In this document: piece by piece, positions 12,086-23,100 of the stretch
How the letters are laid out: every line of letters starts with the position of its first letter
Numbering within the stretch: position 1 is the stretch's first letter
Assembly: GCF_029873635.1 (NCBI RefSeq)
Contig: NC_080420.1
Location: 50,917,457 to 50,981,456 of the forward strand
DNA from: Malania oleifera
Taxonomy: Eukaryota > Streptophyta > Magnoliopsida > Santalales > Ximeniaceae
Length of the DNA stretch: 64,000 nucleotides
Direction: 5' to 3'
Translations under genes and position numbers: made by a program
Notes under the pieces: generated by a model
What the model was told of the DNA's origin: nothing
The model's database searches: none
The model's input: only the letters and a program-made list of their open reading frames with translations

Positions 12086-12450
12086 AATATTGTAAAAGCT
12101 CATCTTAGCCACACACTTATAATAATCTCTTTTATTTAGTGAGCGTTGTCTCACCCCAAATATTATTTTACATTACAGAAAATTTTGAAGAGCGTACCAG
12201 AAATCAGGCGTAACAAGTGCATGAGCGAGAATAGAAAGAACATATTAGATTAAAAATTTGTATAATATCAGTTGGATTATGTTTGTATATTTTTAGAATT
12301 TTTAAGAATGTTTATTTTAATATTTTGAGACACGATTGTAATGCAATTAATTAGTGCTTTGGTATAATAATATTTGAGGTTTATTTACTTTCGCTGTAAA
12401 TCATTTGTAGAAGGTAACACCTTAGACCCTACTGGGTTCAGGACGTGACA
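12086..12450 (+). repeat. 3' part of a second, unrelated gypsy LTR
   Basis: It contains TTTAGTGAGCGTTGTCTCACCCC, a motif common in plant gypsy LTRs, and ends CTACTGGGTTCAGGACGTGACA near 12450. It abuts the previous LTR remnant without a gap, so one element was probably inserted into or deleted against the other. Confidence 0.5.
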
Positions 12451-13269
12451 TATAGATAGATAGACAGACAGACAGACACACATATAAGTGCGAAAATTTA
12501 CTTCTTTTGGGAACATTTTTCTCATAAAAATTAACTTTTACAAATAAAGATACTTTTATTTATAAATTGATTTACAATTACATTTTTTGGGAGATTTTAA
12601 TGTTCTTTTTAAAAGATAAAAATATTTTTGGCCATAAAATAGTTTATGCTATTTGAGTTTTATGTAGTGTTATGTGTGTGTGTGTATACATTATATATAT
12701 AAATTAAAGTTAAGCTTTGAGCCAAGAAATGTGTATTTCTAATCTCTATTCTCTAATCTCTAATACTATAAAGGAGATTTCCCTTTAGGTTTTTTTTTTT
12801 TTTTCCCAAGAAAAAGAAAACTCAATTTTTTGTCTTTTTTTCAAAATGACAAATTTATCCCTATAACTAACAATAATTTATCCTAAAATATGCCTTCAAC
12901 TACTTATAACAATTTCAAAATATCTTTATAGTTATGTCAAATTTATTCCTATAGCTATTCAAAATTATTTTAAAATATCCAATAACATTTACAATTATCC
13001 CAAAACATTATTATACTCTTTACTTCTTTGTTATTTTACTTCATAGTTTAGCTGAGAATTGAGATCAATGACATAACCCAACGTTAAGGAGGTAGGATAG
13101 AGAAGGAGAAGATTCATGAATCATGAATACAACATGAGAGCCAGCTTAGGACCGTCTGCGGCTACACCTTTAGAGTTGGTTTGCTCATTCTATTTTTGTG
13201 ATTCAATACCTTTAGAATTGGTTTGCTCATTCTATTTTTGTGATTCAATTTCTTTTACATGTATTTAAC
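12451..13269. other. AT-rich DNA with microsatellite and short tandem duplication
   Basis: It starts with a (GATA)n/(GACA)n/(CA)n tract at 12451-12484. A 42-bp direct duplication, TTTGCTCATTCTATTTTTGTG and flanks, sits at 13166-13207 and 13208-13249. The stretch TCTAATACTATAAAGGAGATTTCCC near 12760 resembles the start of some plant Helitrons, but no CTRR end or hairpin was paired with it. No gene is seen. Confidence 0.5.
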
Positions 13270-13665
13270 TCATTAGTTTTGAAACCCGACGGACGATCCG
13301 TGACCTGCTCATTTAAATTGAGTTTAAGTTTAATACAAGCTGACACGTTTATGAACGGGTCAACCTGGATCCAACCTATTTACTAAACGAGTTTGGCGAG
13401 TTTGGATCGGGTCACCCGTTTAAAAATAATATGAATGAGTGTTTTTTTTTTAAATATCATTTTATGTAAAATGTTTAAAAATTTTTAAAATAAATAAATT
13501 ATATTTTTTTAAATGGGTGACCCATGTATGACTCATTTATTAAACAGACGGGTTTGAATTTACATAATAATCACCCATTAATAAATGGGTCAACCCGAAC
13601 CCGTTAAATCTTGACCCATTTATGACCCGTCTGAACCTGGCCCGTTAACCTGTTTTGCCACCCCT
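13270..13665. repeat. Dispersed-repeat block rich in GGGTCAACCCG and ACCCGTTTA motifs
   Basis: Repeated short motifs (ACGGGTCAACC, GGGTCACCCGTTTA, AATGGGTGACCCAT, AATGGGTCAACCCG, GACCCATTTATGACCCGT) occur on both strands. The block ends CCGTTAACCTGTTTTGCCACCCCTA. This composition, with a terminal GGGTGGCAAAACAGG on the opposite strand, is typical of a common non-coding plant DNA-transposon derivative. Exact termini and target duplication were not resolved. Confidence 0.5.
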
Positions 13666-14338
13666 ATTCATGGATAAGTGTACGTGGTTATGTAGAAAAA
13701 CTATAGTAGTCCATGTTTTAAAATTTTACTTCATGGGTTAAAAAATATTCAACACATAATAATCTAATTAACCAAAAGAATGAACAATATGATGCCAATA
13801 TTTCAACTATTATATTATATTATATTATTACAACATGATAATAGTATTACTTTCAACTTTTATTGATTTCCATTTTCTATTACAACAATTTATTATTTTA
13901 GATGTAATGATAGTGTGTGACCAAATTATATATTGTTTAGAATGTTGCAATTAAATTTTATTGCACATATGTTATCATTCTTGAATTTTAAAGTGATTTA
14001 TGTTACCACTGAGCTTTTACTAAAGTGACATTTAAGGGGAAAAAAAAACATGCTTCATTATTTTAGAGAAATGAGGAATAAGAATGAATTGTTTGATTGC
14101 ATTTAACAGTCTTATTATACTTTTTTCCCTATTCATCCGTTCCGTCATTAGGTAGTATCAGTGATTACTTCATTAACATCGCATGAGGGGGGGAGTGGAG
14201 AAATTAGAGGGAGCATGCATTAGTAATGAGAATTTGTCTTTCAACAATAATGTAAATGACTTGATGTTAATTATTTTTGTCTTTCAACAATAATGTGAAT
14301 GACTTGATGTTAGTTATTTTTTTAAATTATTATTTTTA
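13666..14338. other. AT-rich DNA, no gene; contains a 43-bp tandem duplication
   Basis: TTTGTCTTTCAACAATAATG with its tail ATGACTTGATGTTA occurs at 14233 and again at 14276. The rest has no recognisable content. Confidence 0.55.
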
Positions 14339-15485
14339 TTACTTGAAAGAAAATTTGCAAATTTTATAAAACAAAAAAACCAATATAAACACCAAAACTA
14401 CCATGCATATATGAGGAACTTGAATCAATAATATTAACAAGTAATATACACGCACAAGCAAAGACAGACGCTCACAAAAAAAATGCTGTTCAGGAGGAAA
14501 GAATGACGGGGGACGAAGGGAGCAATTTAATGATCTGAAGACGTTCTTCCACATTAGGACTCCATCAGAGATCGGTCTCCAGCGTATGCCATCATTACTC
14601 TTCGGGTAGTTTGCTGGAAAAGGTACGCCGTCGTCTCGTTCTTCGTATATTTTCTGTAAATTGTATCCCAGTTCTGAACTCCACTGCTGCTCTCTATTCA
14701 AGATATTTGTATGCCGCCCTCAATTGAAGAAGCGGCACTGTCGTTGGCCTCCTGTAATGCTGTCAATCACCATCATCTAGGCTAGCCTCAGCGTCTCCCG
14801 TTCCCTCTTTTCATATTTTCCGAACATGCGGAATGGTTGTTCGTGTTTTCTGACAATTGCTAGTCCTTTTTTATTTTTGGGTGCTTTTTGTTTTGGAATC
14901 TGATCGAATTGGGTTTGCCCTCTGATTCAAAAGGATTCAATTCCTTCTGCGTAATTGGTTTTATGTCTTTTGACCTCGCTCTATGTACTAATTAGCCTTA
15001 ACTTGAAAGAGGACACTTTGGTCTGGTATGTAGGGGGAAACAACTTTTATTTCTGTTTTAGTTTTTCAAAGAATTAGATGACCTTTGAACGTGGAAAATA
15101 GTTTATTTTTCAGTTAGTTTTTTGAATCACCTTTCTCTTTTTTCGAAAGGGCATACGAACAGAGAACTAACAAAATAGATATCTGAAAGGGGCATACAAA
15201 ATGGGGCAGCAACAAAAAACAGTACAGCAAACAACCCACTACAGGAACTAACAAAATTGGTACTACTAAAAACTCAAACAAACAGAGAAATCAGAATATG
15301 AGTAAAGCTGATGGAGGACCACCTACATCCCAGAGCCCGTCCATTGGCACACATATTTTAGGGGTAGGTTTGAGAACATTTAGGAAATTGTGTTTGTTGA
15401 GGACCTCGTTGTATTTTGTAAAAATACATCAGTTGTAGTAGTGGTTTAAGTTGTGGACATGCAAGTTGATGTATAGTTAAGGTAC
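14339..15485. other. Unassigned, possibly single-copy sequence
   Basis: 14450-14830 is less AT-rich and less repetitive than its surroundings. A minus-strand frame of 120 codons (14701-14339) starts MNREQQWSSELGYNLQK and ends in a hydrophobic stretch, but I recognise no family. A 24-codon plus-strand frame lies at 14711-14785. Either could be part of an untranslated exon or of nothing. 15130-15340 resembles a minus-strand LINE 3' tail (GGCATACGAACAGAGAAC repeated as GGCATACAAA), but only weakly. Confidence 0.3.
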
Positions 15486-15600
15486 ATTTGGGAGCACGTA
15501 CTTTGGACTTTGGATTTGGATTTGGGTGGATTTGGACAAATTCAATATAATTTTATATTATATTTTATTCAAATCCAATACAAATTCAAACTCCAAGGTC
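15486..15600. mobile_element. Small MITE-like inverted repeat
   Basis: GGATTTGGATTTGGGTGGATTTGG and TTGAATTTG-type sequence on the left face CAAATCCAATACAAATTC and AAACTCCAA on the right. They surround an AT-only centre (ATAATTTTATATTATATTTTATT). This looks like a foldback element. It is imperfect, and no clean target duplication is visible. Confidence 0.4.
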
Positions 15601-15659
15601 TCTCCAAAGATAGGGTTATTGCTTGAATTAGATTCAAACTCCAAGGTCTCTCTATGTAG

Positions 15660-16077
15660 GCATTTGAAGTTAGACAGTTATAAGACCAGCTATGTTGTAT
15701 AGATAAGAATGCTGGGCAACTAAGAAACAACATATCTGAAAAATAAAAGTTGCTGAAATGAGAATGCTAAGGCGGATGAGTGGTATAATGTTAATAGATA
15801 AATTAAGGAATGAATATTCATAGTAAGCTAGGCATAACACCTATAGAAGATAAGGGAGGGGTGGCTCAAGGTGGTTTGAGTATTCACAACATAGGCCAAA
15901 TAGTGCACCCATGAGGAGTGATTTATAGAGGGATAGTGGTAGACCTTAAATAACTTGGAATGAGATAGTAAGAATTTAATAGCCCTTAAATTGTTGGAGG
16001 AAATTGCCTATGATCGTGTAAATTGGCAAAAAAAGATTCATGTAGTGCACACCACCTATGGAACTTTAGACTTGGCT
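15660..16077 (+). mobile_element. 5'-truncated RTE-type LINE fragment
   Basis: Frames broken by stops read AGACCAGCTATGTTGTA (RPAMLY), then ECWATKK-, AEMRMLRRMSG-, LRNE- and KLGITPIEDK-like segments. These are the C-terminal end of RTE LINE ORF2. The tail GTGCACACCACCTATGGAAC...AGACTTGG aligns with the end of the better-preserved minus-strand copy at 32260-33291. Dead remnant. Confidence 0.7.
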
Positions 16078-17188
16078 ACAAACCCTTCAGATTTTCGGGG
16101 CATTGGATTATCACCAATGTTTGTGTTACTTGAGCCGACATTCTTGCTTCCATTTCATCCACCCTTGATCGTGAGGGGGCTTCCCTCTTTGCAGAACACA
16201 GCCCCACTGATTTACATCCACGGATTTGTAGATAATTCCTATTCTTATCCCTTCATTCCCTCATTCAGGTTTTTTCCCTCTATTTGTTGAGCTTTGGTGT
16301 TCTTCTCATCTCATCTTTTTGGACTGTTTCTCTTCTACCTGGGTTTCAATTATATATAGTTTTGATTATGTGGTTTATATATTTGATTGTTTTTCCTCAG
16401 AGGACGGACAAAGTGCTTTCTAAATTAGCTTGCTTGGTAGTTTTTTTTTCAATAAAAAAAATTAAAGAAAGATAATTTCTAAAGTCAGTTATATTATGAA
16501 GGTCTGGTTTTTGTTTTCATTTAATGAATATATTGCATAAAAATGGGGTTAATTGTTGTACTCATATATTGCATAAGCCAAAAATTGTAGACATAAATAA
16601 TTCTCATTCCTGAATATTTTAGGAAAATGGCTTTATTTTTCATTCCATTCCAGTTGTCAATCTAGAAAATTAATCATTCGAAAAGGAATAAGAATTTTGA
16701 TTTTGGCAATCATTTAGCATTTGCTTTCTAAGGTAGTAATCACATTATTCTTTCCAAATCCTTTCCAACATCAACTCCATTCCAACTTTGATTTTATTTT
16801 GAGTGCAATTCCATTTTTTGAGCTGAGCACTACATGAGGGTAGAAGCTCAAGCAGATGGCAGTTATTTGGCAACTGTTCCTTGAAAAAAAAAAACATCTA
16901 ATGTATGCATATGGTAACTTTTCCAGGTGAGATAGGTTATAAGGAGTGAGCATAATCTACTTACACATTTACATTTAGTCAATATCCTGATACCATTCTG
17001 CGAAAGACACACTCTAGTTTAGTTTGTATGAAATCTTCTTCTTTACATGAATAAATGCACAAATGTGGAGGTTGATTCACCAATCATGATCTGTGCATAG
17101 TGTATATTGTAGAAGAAGCTTGACGGAGTGAATTAAAAGGCGAAGCAATAAACTATACAATTTATAGGAGCTTCAGTCTCAAACAATC
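16078..17188 (+). other. Upstream flank of QPT
   Basis: No transposon family is recognised. The sequence directly before the start codon reads TTCAGTCTCAAACAATC. I cannot place the transcription start. An AT-rich TATACAATTTATAGG lies only about 20-35 bases before the ATG, too close to be the TATA box unless the leader is very short. A T run with an imperfect inverted repeat of ATTCTCATTCC-like sequence around 16600-16790 may be a decayed MITE. Confidence 0.4.
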
Positions 17189-20100
17189 ATGTCTGGGATC
17201 CTTTCTGTCTCACCTTTAGTTTTACCTCATTTAGTCACAGCTTCAAGGTTTGTTGACATTTTTCTCGGGCTATTTTTTTGTTTAATATATTATATGACCC
17301 TAATTTTAATTCTGGTATTTACAGGAGGATTGTTAGAATGGCTGCAATTGATACTGGAATTCCTAGATTTTCATCTGAGTCCATGGTCATAAAGCCTCCA
17401 TCACACCCTACCTATGATTTTAAAGGCATCATTAAGCTGGCCCTTGCTGAAGATGCTGGTGATCGAGGTTCAATTGCTCTCCTAAGTCATATCCTTATTT
17501 TGGTTCTTGTCTCTGCCCTTCCATCTCAACTGCTTTACTGCTTGTGTAACTTCATCATAGATTAGTTCAAATTCAGTGTTTTTCCCCTTCCCTTTCTGAA
17601 GGAACTTTAAGGTTTGGACATACATTTTAAAACTGAATGTTCGTTTGAACTGGCTTTAACTACTAATTATTTATCAAGTTTCCATGTATATTATTGATCT
17701 GTATCCATGTTTCTAAATGTAGGAGATGTGACATGTTTGGCCACCATCCCAATTGATATGGAAGTGGAAGCCCATTTCTTGGCAAAGGAGGATGGTATCA
17801 TTGCTGGAATTGCACTTGCAGATATGATATTTGAAGAGGTTGATCCTTCATTGAAGGTACTGGAATGAAGAACTTCCTGTTTGGATAATTTGCGTGTTAT
17901 TAATGTTTGATCATACTTATCTTGCATTCATTATCAGGTAGAGTGGTCTCAAAAGGATGGGGATTATATTCACAAGGGGCTGCAATTTGGCAAAGTGTTT
18001 GGTGATCTAAAAGAGGGGGTCCTTTGCTGGCATTTAATAATTCTTTTGGAAATTTTATTTTAATGCTTAATTTTTTGGAATATATGCAGGACAGGCACAT
18101 AACGTTGTTGTGGCTGAAAGGGTTGTGTTGAATTTCATGCAGAGAATGAGCGGAATAGCAACTCTAACTAAGGTGTGTGTGTGCATTTTTTTTTTGGGTT
18201 AAAAAAGTTTGTGAATGATTAGAATCTGTCGAAGAGAGAAATAGGTTATCATAAGTCATTCCCATGCATGGTTGGATTAAGAAGGAAATATACTATATTA
18301 GAATTTGAAACGGAAGGGAACAAATTCTTTTGCAACTCTCCATTGCTGTAATGCTGTGTCACATTATGGCTCTGCACTGCAAGAGAGCAGGTTGATTAAA
18401 TAAATTTTTCTTTTCATTTTTTATTTTTTTTATTTTTCTGTTTCAAACTAAACCAAATTGAATCCTAAAAGGAAACAGAAGGTAAAATGCCTTAATCATG
18501 TACTCTTTTTTGTGGATTGATCTGTATTATCCAAATGCATTTCCAGTCTTTTGAAATTTGAGTCGACCAGCTCAATGATGGCCTATAATTGCAGTTGTAA
18601 AATATATGTTATTTCGAGGCTATTTATAGGTGAATTCAAAGTTGAGATAGAATATTCTTGCTTCCTGCAGGCAATGGCAGATGCTGCACATCCTGCATGC
18701 ATTTTAGAGACGAGGAAAACGGCCCCTGGTCTACGTTTGGTGGATAAGTGGGCGGTGTAGATCTCTTCTCAACCTTGTATTCTGACGGCTGCACATTTGT
18801 GTAATTGGTATGCAGATTAATTTGTCTGCCATTCATGTGATTCTTATTTTACAGGTTTTAATTGGTGGAGGGCGGAATCACAGAATGGGTTTATTTGACA
18901 TGGTATTGATAAAAGATAATCACATATCAGTTGCTGGAGGTGTCATAAATGCTATCAAATCTGTTGACCTATATCTAGAGCAAAGGAGTCTTCAGATGGA
19001 GGTTGAGGTATTCTTCTCAACTTTTATAGTTCTAAATAGACCATAAATCTTGTAAAGTGTATGGCAGAGGTAAATTGTTCTTTGTGAACGCCACATGTTG
19101 ATTTAATCTTTCACATAATTATTATCAACTTCATATCTTTGGAAGAGTGAATTTTGCTGTATGTTCTGATTATCAATTCCATATATTCTTCTTTGAACTG
19201 GCAATTGTTTCAGCAGGTCTCTCTTTCTCCTTCTGCATGTTTATTTGTGTTGGAAGTATTGTCTGGTATGCATACCTATGTGAGAGTTGAGTTCTGCAGA
19301 TTCTCTGCATATGCATATTTTATGTAATTGTTACTATGGGTGGGGTATTTTTTTTTTTCCCTCCTTCTGTCTGTTTTAATTATCAAGTATTTTTTTTCCC
19401 ACCTCCAACAAAAGAATAGCAGCAGCCTTTATGTTTTAGCAGTCGAACATGGTACCAAAGCAATTATCTGCCGCTATTGTGTTCATGATTGCTACTTAAG
19501 CAAATCTTCCTTTATTGAGTTCTTTGCGGTACTCCGTTCTACAGTCTTGAAATTGCCGATCGCAGCACACTATTGCATCGAATTACAGTTGCTGCCAGAG
19601 TGGCAGTTTGCTTTCTGTCATAAGCGGTCCACCTTCTGTCCTAAAATTTCTCTCTCCTCTATTACTCTATAACGAGTATAACCCAATTGTTGGTCCGGTT
19701 AGGCACCTGAGGGTGGGGGGTGAATTGGGTAGTTTTAAACTTCTGAAATTTTATAACAAATTATACTCAAAACTTAACTTGCTTTCTTGATGACATGAAT
19801 CAAATAAAATATTTAGTGCAAGATTCAATTTATCCAATATCTAAGTGGTTGATCAAGAATGCTTGATATGAGAATCACAACCACAATATAATCTACCCAA
19901 TCATTTGGTTGATTGATCAAGAATGCTTTATATAAGACTCATAACAACAATCTAATCATTGAATTGATTGATCAAGGATGGTTAATATAAAGTGCACAAC
20001 AAAAATATAAAGTAAAGAAAGAATAGGAGTGACAGATTTTATAGTGGTTTGGTCTTTTGACCTATGTCCACTTGGCACTCGCCAAACAATAAGTTCGAGC

Positions 20101-23100
20101 TTTTCACTATTATCTATAGTATTACAACTTCTAGGAAAATCGTCCTACCATTGTTGGACATCTACCAACACCCGTTCCGAAGTACCAGGGACAACAAAGC
20201 CATATAGGGTCAACATAGCCCCAACTAATGACCCTTGGCCAGTCTCAGTGCTGCAGCACTCAGAAACACATGTCCTTCTGGGATTACACCCAACAACATG
20301 CAGTGTCATAGCACTCTGGGACACATGTCCCACCAGGGTTATAGCCACATAAGTAACAACAAAATAACACACTTTTAAGGTATTTTCTAGCTCACACACG
20401 CAGTCTGACTATTCAGAATTTGTGAGTCTAGAAAGCATTTGTGAAGGACTTGACCTATTAGGTAGAATGAAACAATAAGACCGTAGAATGAGAATTACAA
20501 CAATAATACAATCAGAATTGAAAAGATGGTAGTGTGAAACTCTAGTGTGTGTAATTCTATTCTCTTTGTGTGTTGTATCCTTCTCAGTTTTGCTTTGGCC
20601 AGTATATATAGAGTTTAGGTTGCATCACAACTTGGATCTTCTGGATCTTGTAGTAAATGCATGATCAAGCTTGAGGATTGTTGCACATGGCAATGACCTT
20701 TGTTGCATGATCCAAAGATGGAAACTCTTAGCCTTTTGGAATGATTCTTCATGATTCTCCAATTTATATTTGGATGTTAACAGCTTTGACAATAGGAGTC
20801 AGCAATCTAAGTCTCTAAGATATCAATCAATAAAATAGGAAACAATTCAAATCATATTAGCTCAGCAAGTTGATTGAGATGCACGCTGATTTGGATGATA
20901 ATTTACAATGCATCTCTATGATATGCTCAACACTGTCATCAGCTATCAATTTTGTCAGTTATCAAAAATTAACTTCAACACCAATTAAAACATCTCGAAG
21001 TTTGCTCAAATTGCAACCTGTCAGATTCAAGTTCTATGCTGCCTTCAAAACTATAACTTCTTAGAATGCGTTAAAGTGGGATTTAGTAATGAGGAATCGG
21101 TTTTAAGAATTGGGATTTTAATTGTCAATTCTGATTTCTAATGTTGGGTTTGTGAGAATCCCATTCCAATTCCCATTTGGTGCTGGATTTGGCTTCACAG
21201 TGTAGCCCACTTCCATTCCAGCTTTCTACCCTAGGATCAAATTCCAATTCTTGACAAGATTATAAGGAGCTCAATTTTGCCTCTCATCATCCATACAAAA
21301 GCACAAATAGGAGTGTTTACAGTTTTTAAGTGGAAAAATTTACCCTTCTTTATTTACAAATGTCAACATTGATCCTCTCTTCTAATTTGGAGTCTCTCTC
21401 TCTCTCTCTCTCTCTCATATCTCCCTTGCATTGAACCAAATATAACTAAACTGTGTGTTATGGCTCCATGACAGACCAAAATTGTCAAATTCGAAATAAT
21501 AATAATAAATAAATGAATATTTAAATAAATAATTATTTTATTATTATTAGGAAGATTTTTTTCCCTTTACATCAGCTTTTGAGTGGGGGAATGGGGATAA
21601 TATTTTCTTTTCGCATGATATATGGTGCAGTCAGTCTACCCTTAGTACCAAATTCCCTTCTACCTTCAATTTGGCTCGTGGCAAGGACACCGTCATTAAT
21701 AATCATTTCCAAATTTTTTTGACCAAGGAAATATTTGTAACATTCCTTTAATTAGGAATGCTTTAGATTGAGAATTGCAGCAACTTACAGATTTTTTTTG
21801 ATTGCTTATACAAAATCCATTGCTGTGACACCACAAGGGATCCTATGGACCCTAGAATGTAACGAAATGTTCACAATCAAATCCTTTTTTGGAAACTTAA
21901 TCCCTCGGCAGGAACTACTGATAACTTTCCTTGGAAGTTTATCTGGAGAATGGCAGCACCTACTGAAGTTTCTTTCTTTATGTGGGAAGCAACTCTTGGA
22001 AAAATTATTTTTGTGGATGACAACCTTCAGAAAAAAGGACTATCCCCTTGTCAACAGGTGCTTCTTGTGCTTAGAAACCGTGGAAACCATTGACTACATA
22101 CTTTTGGACTGTGCTTGGATGAGAACCCTATTAGACCTGGCCATGTTCGCAATAAGACATCAATGGGCTATTGCTGGAACAGTAGGAGAGGTTGTGGGCA
22201 TGGAAGGGAATCCATGCTTGTGAGAGGAAGCTAGTTCCCTCATTCCCCTTGCCATCTTTTGGTTGGTGTGGAAGGAAAGAAATAAGAGAGCTTTCCAAGT
22301 TACGACAACACCCATACATGTTTTTAATGACCACAGGGTCACTACTAGTACCGATAGCATAGTGGTTTGTCTTTTGTTGACTCATTTGTAATTCTTGATT
22401 GTTTTGACACCCTGCTGTGCAAGTAAGTCTTATCATGTTTGTACATGGGTGGCATCCCCTTTGTTACCAACTCAACACTTCACCCCTTGTGAAGGGTTGT
22501 AGAGCACTAGTTATAGCACTCTTGCTTAACTAGTCTGCAAAAACTGTACCGCAGTTTCACTACATGAACAAATTCTTAATTATTGAATACAAAGTTAAGC
22601 ACAAGCAGCAGACAAATATTCAAGTAGACGAGCCATGCAGTCAACTGTAAAGCAATGCAATTCATTATTAACGCCTCCTTAGGCAATGTGTGTTTAGAGG
22701 CCAGTAGGCTGAACACATTACTAGAACTATTGATTTTTATAATGATTGATAAACACTCATCCCTTCCCTAGGAGCTTTCTATGCTTTTCTAGCTCTAGCA
22801 CTAGGAAACATAAGACTAGCTGAGGAGTCATACTCCCATTTTACACCAAGGCATTATTGTTACACCCAATGAATAAAACCTATACTACTATTTATATGCT
22901 GGTTACCCATCTCATGTACACAAGACAAGCGGTCACAGGCAAATATAATTCCCTGAACAAGCTTGGCTTGTGACATCTTGATGCGCTTTAATGAGTCTCT
23001 CTTTTGTTGATAAAAAAAGAGTGAAATATATGAAGCCACCAAGACCTAGTTTGTAAAGAATCTAGTCCTTGATACAAAAGGATGACAAAGAATTCAATTT

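Noticed and set aside
12740..12800. Helitron-like 5' start (TCTAATACTATAAAGGAG)
   Set aside because: No matching CTRR terminus, hairpin or coding remnant could be paired with it.
17154..17168. TATACAATTTATAGG as the QPT TATA box
   Set aside because: It lies only about 20-35 bases before the ATG, too close for a normal leader; more likely part of the 5' UTR.
19328..19672. 114-codon frame in intron 7 after exon 7
   Set aside because: No family resemblance; begins in ordinary AT-rich intron sequence and includes T-run-derived Phe stretches.
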